A stretch of 35,898 bases of DNA from Dehalococcoidia bacterium. GTDB taxonomy: Bacteria; Chloroflexota; Dehalococcoidia; UBA2247; RBG-13-53-26. The notes beneath the pieces were generated by a model. That model saw nothing but the letters and a program-made list of their open reading frames with translations, searched no databases and was not told the origin of the DNA. Shown piece by piece: positions 32,380 to 35,898 of the stretch (position 1 is the first letter of the stretch; each line of letters opens with the position of its first letter). The position numbers were made by a program, and so were the translations under genes. The DNA lies in NCBI GenBank assembly GCA_030372995.1, contig JAUCPZ010000212.1, positions 1 through 35,898 on the forward strand. Reading direction: 5' to 3'.

Positions 32380-33036
32380 TCAGCCGCGGGGCTTCAGTAT
32401 GCCCTTCTCGATGGCATAGCGGACCACGTCTGTCTGGCTGTGGAGCTTCAGCCGGTGCATCATGTTGCGGCGGTGAGTCTGTGCCGTCTGCTGACTGATG
32501 GAAAGCATGCGGGCGATCTGGGACGTGGTGTAGCCCTGGGCCGCCAGGTGGAGCACTTCTCGTTCCCGGGGAGTCAGCGGCTCAGGCGTCTCCAGACTGC
32601 TGGCCCGGGCAGCACTGATATACGCCCGGATAGCCAGCTCGGAGAGGGGTGGGCTGAGATAGGGATGCCCGGCCGCCGCCTCTTTGATGGCGGTCACGAA
32701 TTCCTCCGGGGAGGCGGACTTGAGGACATAGGCCTGCGCCCCGGAACGCAGGGCCTCTGTGACGTATGCCTCATCAGCATACATTGACAGCACCACCACT
32801 CTCGTGGATGGTGACCGCTTGCGTGCTTGGCGTGCAACCTCAAGGCCGCCCAGCCTCGGCATCATGACGTCAATGACGATGACGTCCGGCTTAAGGCGAT
32901 CGAGCAGCTCCAGTGCCTGCAGGCCGTCTTCCGCCTCTCCCACGACACGGAATTCAGGCTTTGTCTCCAGCATCACGCGCAGGCTATGCCGCACCAAGTG
33001 GTGATCATCAGCCAAGACCACCGTTGTAACGCTCAT
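32380..33036 (-). CDS. NarL/LuxR-family response regulator (module 2)
   Basis: A 218-residue regulator. The receiver domain has D10-D11, phosphoacceptor D56 (VIDVMMP) and the conserved Lys in VLKSAS. The LuxR-type DNA-binding domain runs from about residue 152 (LTPREREVLHLAAQG...QTAQTHRRNMMHRL). Its start overlaps the kinase stop by four bases. It is clearly a different protein from the module-1 regulator, with a different recognition helix, so the two modules are probably controlled separately. It reads toward the module-2 carboxylase genes and is their most likely regulator. Confidence 0.93.
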   Translation of the reverse strand: MSVTTVVLADDHHLVRHSLRVMLETKPEFRVVGEAEDGLQALELLDRLKPDVIVIDVMMPRLGGLEVARQARKRSPSTRVVVLSMYADEAYVTEALRSGAQAYVLKSASPEEFVTAIKEAAAGHPYLSPPLSELAIRAYISAARASSLETPEPLTPREREVLHLAAQGYTTSQIARMLSISQQTAQTHRRNMMHRLKLHSQTDVVRYAIEKGILKPRG

Positions 33037-34520
33037 TCTCCTGTTCTCGCTTCCACGGGACCCCTTGCGGGGAGCTCGGCAATCACCCGGGTGCCCACCC
33101 CCGGCACTGACTCGACTGACAGGTGCCCGCCAACTAGGGAGGCCCGCTCCTGCATTCCGACTGTCCCGGTAGCGTTGCTCCTGGCATACATTCTCTCATG
33201 GACGAATCCCTGGCCGTTATCTTCAATCTGCAATGCGATCTTCTTCCTGGTGACTATGATCCGGACGTTGACATCGCTCACCTTGGCATGGCGCGCCACG
33301 TTAGTGAGGCTCTCCTGAACGATGCGGAAGACGGCGGTCTCGATGGCCGGGTCAAAGCGCTTCTCGAGCCCTTTCTGTTTGAAGTGAACGGTCACCCCGG
33401 TCTGCGTCTTGTAGGACTGAAAGTGGCGCAGCAGCGTCGGCAGAAGGCCCAAATCATCTAGCGTCGAAGGGCGCAGTTCCAGACAAAGGTCCTTGACTCT
33501 GGTCATAATGTCATCTATCACACATTGGATTTCCCGAACATTCCCCGCGCCGTTCCGCGGCAGTCCCTCAGGCAACATCCCCAACAGCATGCGGATGCCC
33601 GTTAGCGACTGCCCGATCTGATCATGGAGCTCGCGGGCAATGTGCCTGCGCTCAGTCTCCTGCATCTCGACCAGGCTCGAAGAAAGGGCCTTCAGCTGCT
33701 CCTCATACCGGCGGCGCTCGGTGATGTCCCGGGTGAATCCAATGATGCCGATGGGCTTCCCCTGCTTGTCACGCATGAATGTTGACTTTGTTTCGACCCA
33801 GACTGGATGGCCATCTTTGTGCCGGAGTTCCAATTCAATGGTCCAGGACCTGGCCGGGTCAATGCCCGGCCTGCCGTCAATCCGCAGCTGTCGCCGGTAG
33901 GACTCCGCCCCCACCTTTGCCGAGGAAGGCATCAACATCTCATCCAGGGTCATGCTCTTCAGCTGTTCCGCAGTGTAACCCATGGCGTTGGCAATGGGCT
34001 CGCTCATATAAGTCACCCGGACGCTGCCGTCAGGCTGGAACTCAGAGGTCCACAAGCTGTCCTTCTCCATGTTGACGAAGTGGCCCAGCCTCTGGGAGGC
34101 CGTCTCCAATTCCCGTATCCTTTCGGCGTATGGCGTCAGGTTCGAGAAGAGACAGAGCCACGTTCTATCTCCCACCTGTTCGATGGGGCTGGCAGCCGCC
34201 AGACATTCGACGTGGCTCCCATCCTTCCGGCACAGTCGCAGCCGGCGATCCTTGAAGCTTCTCTCCCTCTGCAGTCTCCGCTCTATGAAAAGCCATCCGG
34301 CTTTGTCCGCGCACAGATCTCTGAGCTGCCGCCCGGGCAAGTCCCTTTGCCCGTATGCCAATAACCTCGAGACTGCGGTGTTCGCCGCAACGATCCTGCC
34401 TTCCGGCGATACGGCAAGAGCCGGGATCGGCAGGCTGCGCAGCAGACTACGTAGTGAGTCCCCGCGCCGCTCCGTCGGGCGGTTCGGCTGTCTTCTTTGA
34501 GTCACTTGGCTCGCTGCCAT
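33033..34520 (-). CDS. Soluble PAS-domain sensor histidine kinase (module 2)
   Basis: A 495-residue cytosolic kinase without membrane helices. Order: PAS (about 22-130), second PAS/PAC (about 145-270, ending GFTRDITERRR), a short coiled coil, HisKA_3 with phosphoacceptor H299 (IARELHDQIGQS), and HATPase_c with VQESLTNVARHA and EDNGQGF and ending near GVGTRVIAELP. The architecture matches the module-1 kinase, but the sensing domains share little sequence, which suggests a different ligand. The ATG at 34520 has no strong ribosome site. It overlaps the regulator gene by four bases. A possible promoter lies at 34627-34656. Confidence 0.92.
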   Translation of the reverse strand: MAASQVTQRRQPNRPTERRGDSLRSLLRSLPIPALAVSPEGRIVAANTAVSRLLAYGQRDLPGRQLRDLCADKAGWLFIERRLQRERSFKDRRLRLCRKDGSHVECLAAASPIEQVGDRTWLCLFSNLTPYAERIRELETASQRLGHFVNMEKDSLWTSEFQPDGSVRVTYMSEPIANAMGYTAEQLKSMTLDEMLMPSSAKVGAESYRRQLRIDGRPGIDPARSWTIELELRHKDGHPVWVETKSTFMRDKQGKPIGIIGFTRDITERRRYEEQLKALSSSLVEMQETERRHIARELHDQIGQSLTGIRMLLGMLPEGLPRNGAGNVREIQCVIDDIMTRVKDLCLELRPSTLDDLGLLPTLLRHFQSYKTQTGVTVHFKQKGLEKRFDPAIETAVFRIVQESLTNVARHAKVSDVNVRIIVTRKKIALQIEDNGQGFVHERMYARSNATGTVGMQERASLVGGHLSVESVPGVGTRVIAELPARGPVEARTGE

Positions 34521-34626
34521 TCTGCGGCTGGGGTGCTGCCTTTAGGATGCAGGTCAACGTGGTGCAGGTCCCTGGGAGGTTGGGATCAGACATCCCACAT
34601 CACTCTCTTGTTCTTGTCACAGGGAG

Positions 34627-34656
34627 ATTTTCCTTCCGAGAGGGTCGGGAAGTCAA
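34627..34656 (-). promoter_or_regulatory. Possible promoter for the module-2 kinase-regulator pair
   Basis: On the minus strand: TTGACT (34651-34656), an 18-base spacer, then GAAAAT (34627-34632). The -10 box is poor. A palindrome TGGGAT-N5-ATCCCA (34581-34597) lies between this site and the kinase start. The remainder of 34521-34820 holds nothing that I can recognise. Confidence 0.3.
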
Positions 34657-34820
34657 GCTGTTTTGGAATAGGGCGGCAACCCGGACAGCCAATCTGCCCG
34701 ACGAGAGAACCGGCAGGTGCTTCTTTGCCCACGTAGCGTGAAGGCGCATGAGAATGTCCTCACACGTTGCGCTGCGCCATCGCTCGTGCGGGCGGCCCGG
34801 TTGTGATCCCGAGCGCGTAG

Positions 34821-35612
34821 CTATGCCATTTCGTTCAGGAACTCCAGCACAGCCCGGTTGAATTCGGCAGCTACTGCCGCGTTGAAGCCATGCCCTCCGG
34901 CTTCGAGGACCCTTAGCCTGGCGCCGTGGATGCGGGCGGCCAGCTCCTCCGCCAGAGAAAAGGGAACGAAGGGGTCTCCCTTGCCGGCGAGAACAAGCGT
35001 GGGGGCGCCGATTAGGCTGATGCGGTCCCGCACGTCGTGCTCTGCGCAGGCGGTCATCTGGCGGGCAAGGATGTGAGGTGGCGTAGTAGAGGAATGCCGG
35101 GCAATGGTGTTGACCGCCATCTGCACTACCTCAGGATCCTCGAAACACCTGTCGTTGAACATGAACGGCAACATGATCTGGAATAGCATCAGCGGGTTCA
35201 TCCCCGCCAGCGTTTGGCGTGTCCACTTCTGGAGGACGGATATCTTCAGCGGGTAGGGGCCCGCGCTTGTTGTGGCCAGAACGAGACTGGCAACACGCCC
35301 GGGCCAGCCGATGGCCAGCTCCTCGGCTATGTATCCTCCCATCGATACACCCAGCACGTGCGCCTTCTCGATTTCCAGCACATCCATGAGGCCGGCGGTG
35401 TCCGCGGCCATCATCCGGATCGAATAAGGGACATCCGGGGCGTCCGTCTGTCCCGATCCCCGGTTGTCGAAGCAGATCACGCGGTGATTCTTCGAGAACT
35501 CTGGCACCTGTAGAGCCCAACTGCTGAGGTCATTGCCCAGGCCGCAGATCAGCAGTAGGGGTTGTCCCTGGCCGTGGACCTCGTAGTACATGTTGAGGTC
35601 CCTCACTCTCAC
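34821..35612 (-). CDS. Alpha/beta hydrolase
   Basis: A 263-residue alpha/beta-hydrolase-fold protein of the 3-oxoadipate enol-lactonase/esterase type. It has the catalytic triad S90 (GVSMGG), D213 (GKGDPFVP) and H241 (GGHGF), plus an oxyanion HG-like stretch near ICGLGND. It acts on an ester, lactone, thioester or C-C bond that cannot be named from sequence. The GTG at 35612 is 13 bases after a perfect GGAGGTGA (35626-35633), too far for normal initiation. An in-frame ATC at 35621 sits at the ideal distance and would give the N-terminus M-P-R-V-R that is usual in this family. A separate transcription unit from the kinase is likely, since 300 bases lie between them. Confidence 0.88.
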   Translation of the reverse strand: MRVRDLNMYYEVHGQGQPLLLICGLGNDLSSWALQVPEFSKNHRVICFDNRGSGQTDAPDVPYSIRMMAADTAGLMDVLEIEKAHVLGVSMGGYIAEELAIGWPGRVASLVLATTSAGPYPLKISVLQKWTRQTLAGMNPLMLFQIMLPFMFNDRCFEDPEVVQMAVNTIARHSSTTPPHILARQMTACAEHDVRDRISLIGAPTLVLAGKGDPFVPFSLAEELAARIHGARLRVLEAGGHGFNAAVAAEFNRAVLEFLNEMA

Positions 35613-35784
35613 CCGCGGGATGATGTCACCTCCATCGCCCGTCGTCGAGGGTGCCGGGAATCTCCGCCCGCAGGAACAATCGAGGTCTGCGGTGCTGTCT
35701 CTGCCGCACGCATTCGATCCGGCATCGTTCGGCAGTCATCATACTGTGCGGCGGTACAGGGTGGCAACCTGCTGTACTCGTTCA

Positions 35785-35898
35785 CTAGATATGAGACAGT
35801 TGGAGGTCTGGGGCGACCTCCGGATGGCAGTCTCTAAGATACTCTGAGGGGGTCTTCCAGCGCAATGACTGATGAGGCCGAATGTGGTTATAGACCCG
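35785..35898 (-). CDS. Integrase/transposase C-terminus (cut by contig end)
   Basis: The last 37 codons of an rve-type (IS3/IS481-like) transposase, reading in from the window end. They contain the tell-tale YNHIRPHQSL and TPSEYL phrases of the integrase C-terminus. The catalytic DDE part lies beyond the window. The stop codon is at 35785-35787. The bases between it and the hydrolase gene (35613-35784) must hold the end of the element, but I could not define its terminal repeat. Confidence 0.8.
   Translation of the reverse strand, partial: RVYNHIRPHQSLRWKTPSEYLRDCHPEVAPDLQLSHI

Noticed and set aside
1..35898. CRISPR arrays, tRNA or rRNA genes
   Set aside because: I saw no regularly spaced repeats and no tRNA- or rRNA-like sequence in any intergenic region.

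Overview
Metagenome-style contig from a high-GC bacterium. Its first 41 bases are not genomic. Bases 9-41 match a Nextera tagmentation adapter and bases 1-8 fit an index barcode, so the leucyl aminopeptidase gene at the left end is artificially truncated. The right end stops inside an integrase/transposase gene, a common reason for a contig to break. The gene content (histidinol dehydrogenase, RicT, a stand-alone HNH nuclease, a sodium-pump decarboxylase set, a DUF3068 protein, acetone-carboxylase-like sets and ferredoxin proteins) suggests an anaerobic or facultative subsurface bacterium. I favour a Chloroflexota/Dehalococcoidia-like lineage, but only weakly, because there is no rRNA or other strong marker here.

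Left part (1-5311): pepA (partial), a DUF559 nuclease gene bracketed by C/G-rich palindromes, a metallo-beta-lactamase-fold hydrolase, hisD overlapping ricT, and a convergent HNH endonuclease. Two good sigma-70-type promoters lie back to back at 5408-5484. The rightward one drives oadG, a biotin carrier gene and oadB: the membrane part of a Na+-pumping decarboxylase without its carboxyltransferase alpha subunit. After a 495-base spacer full of palindromic repeats comes a tight rightward unit: a P-type ATPase of the Ca2+ type and a MacB/LolCD-like ABC ATPase and permease. A leftward, cysteine-rich iron-sulfur protein has its own promoter.

Right part (14.3-34.5 kb): two different ketone-carboxylase modules on the minus strand, each next to its own soluble PAS histidine kinase and NarL-type response regulator. 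Module 1 (14363-19304) looks like true acetone carboxylase (beta, alpha, gamma). Its kinase and regulator (19801-22034) are divergent, across an intergenic region with a clean promoter and an 8-5-8 palindrome. Module 2 (23231-34520) reads in one direction: kinase, regulator, HyuA-like, HyuB-like, a 96-residue mini-gamma, a fused SCOT-type CoA-transferase, a DUF3068 membrane protein and two NAD-type short-chain dehydrogenases. An AraC-GyrI regulator lies between the modules and an alpha/beta hydrolase beyond module 2.

My reading is a secondary alcohol / ketone degradation island. The dehydrogenases would oxidise a secondary alcohol to a ketone, an ATP-dependent carboxylase would turn the ketone into a beta-keto acid, and the CoA-transferase would activate it for thiolysis. 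The layout recalls the 1-phenylethanol/acetophenone pathway of Aromatoleum (SDR, Apc carboxylase, two-component control), with a CoA-transferase in place of a CoA ligase. The most unusual points are the twin sensor-carboxylase pairs, the shortened gamma subunit, and the apparent loss of one metal-binding histidine in the alpha subunit of module 1.
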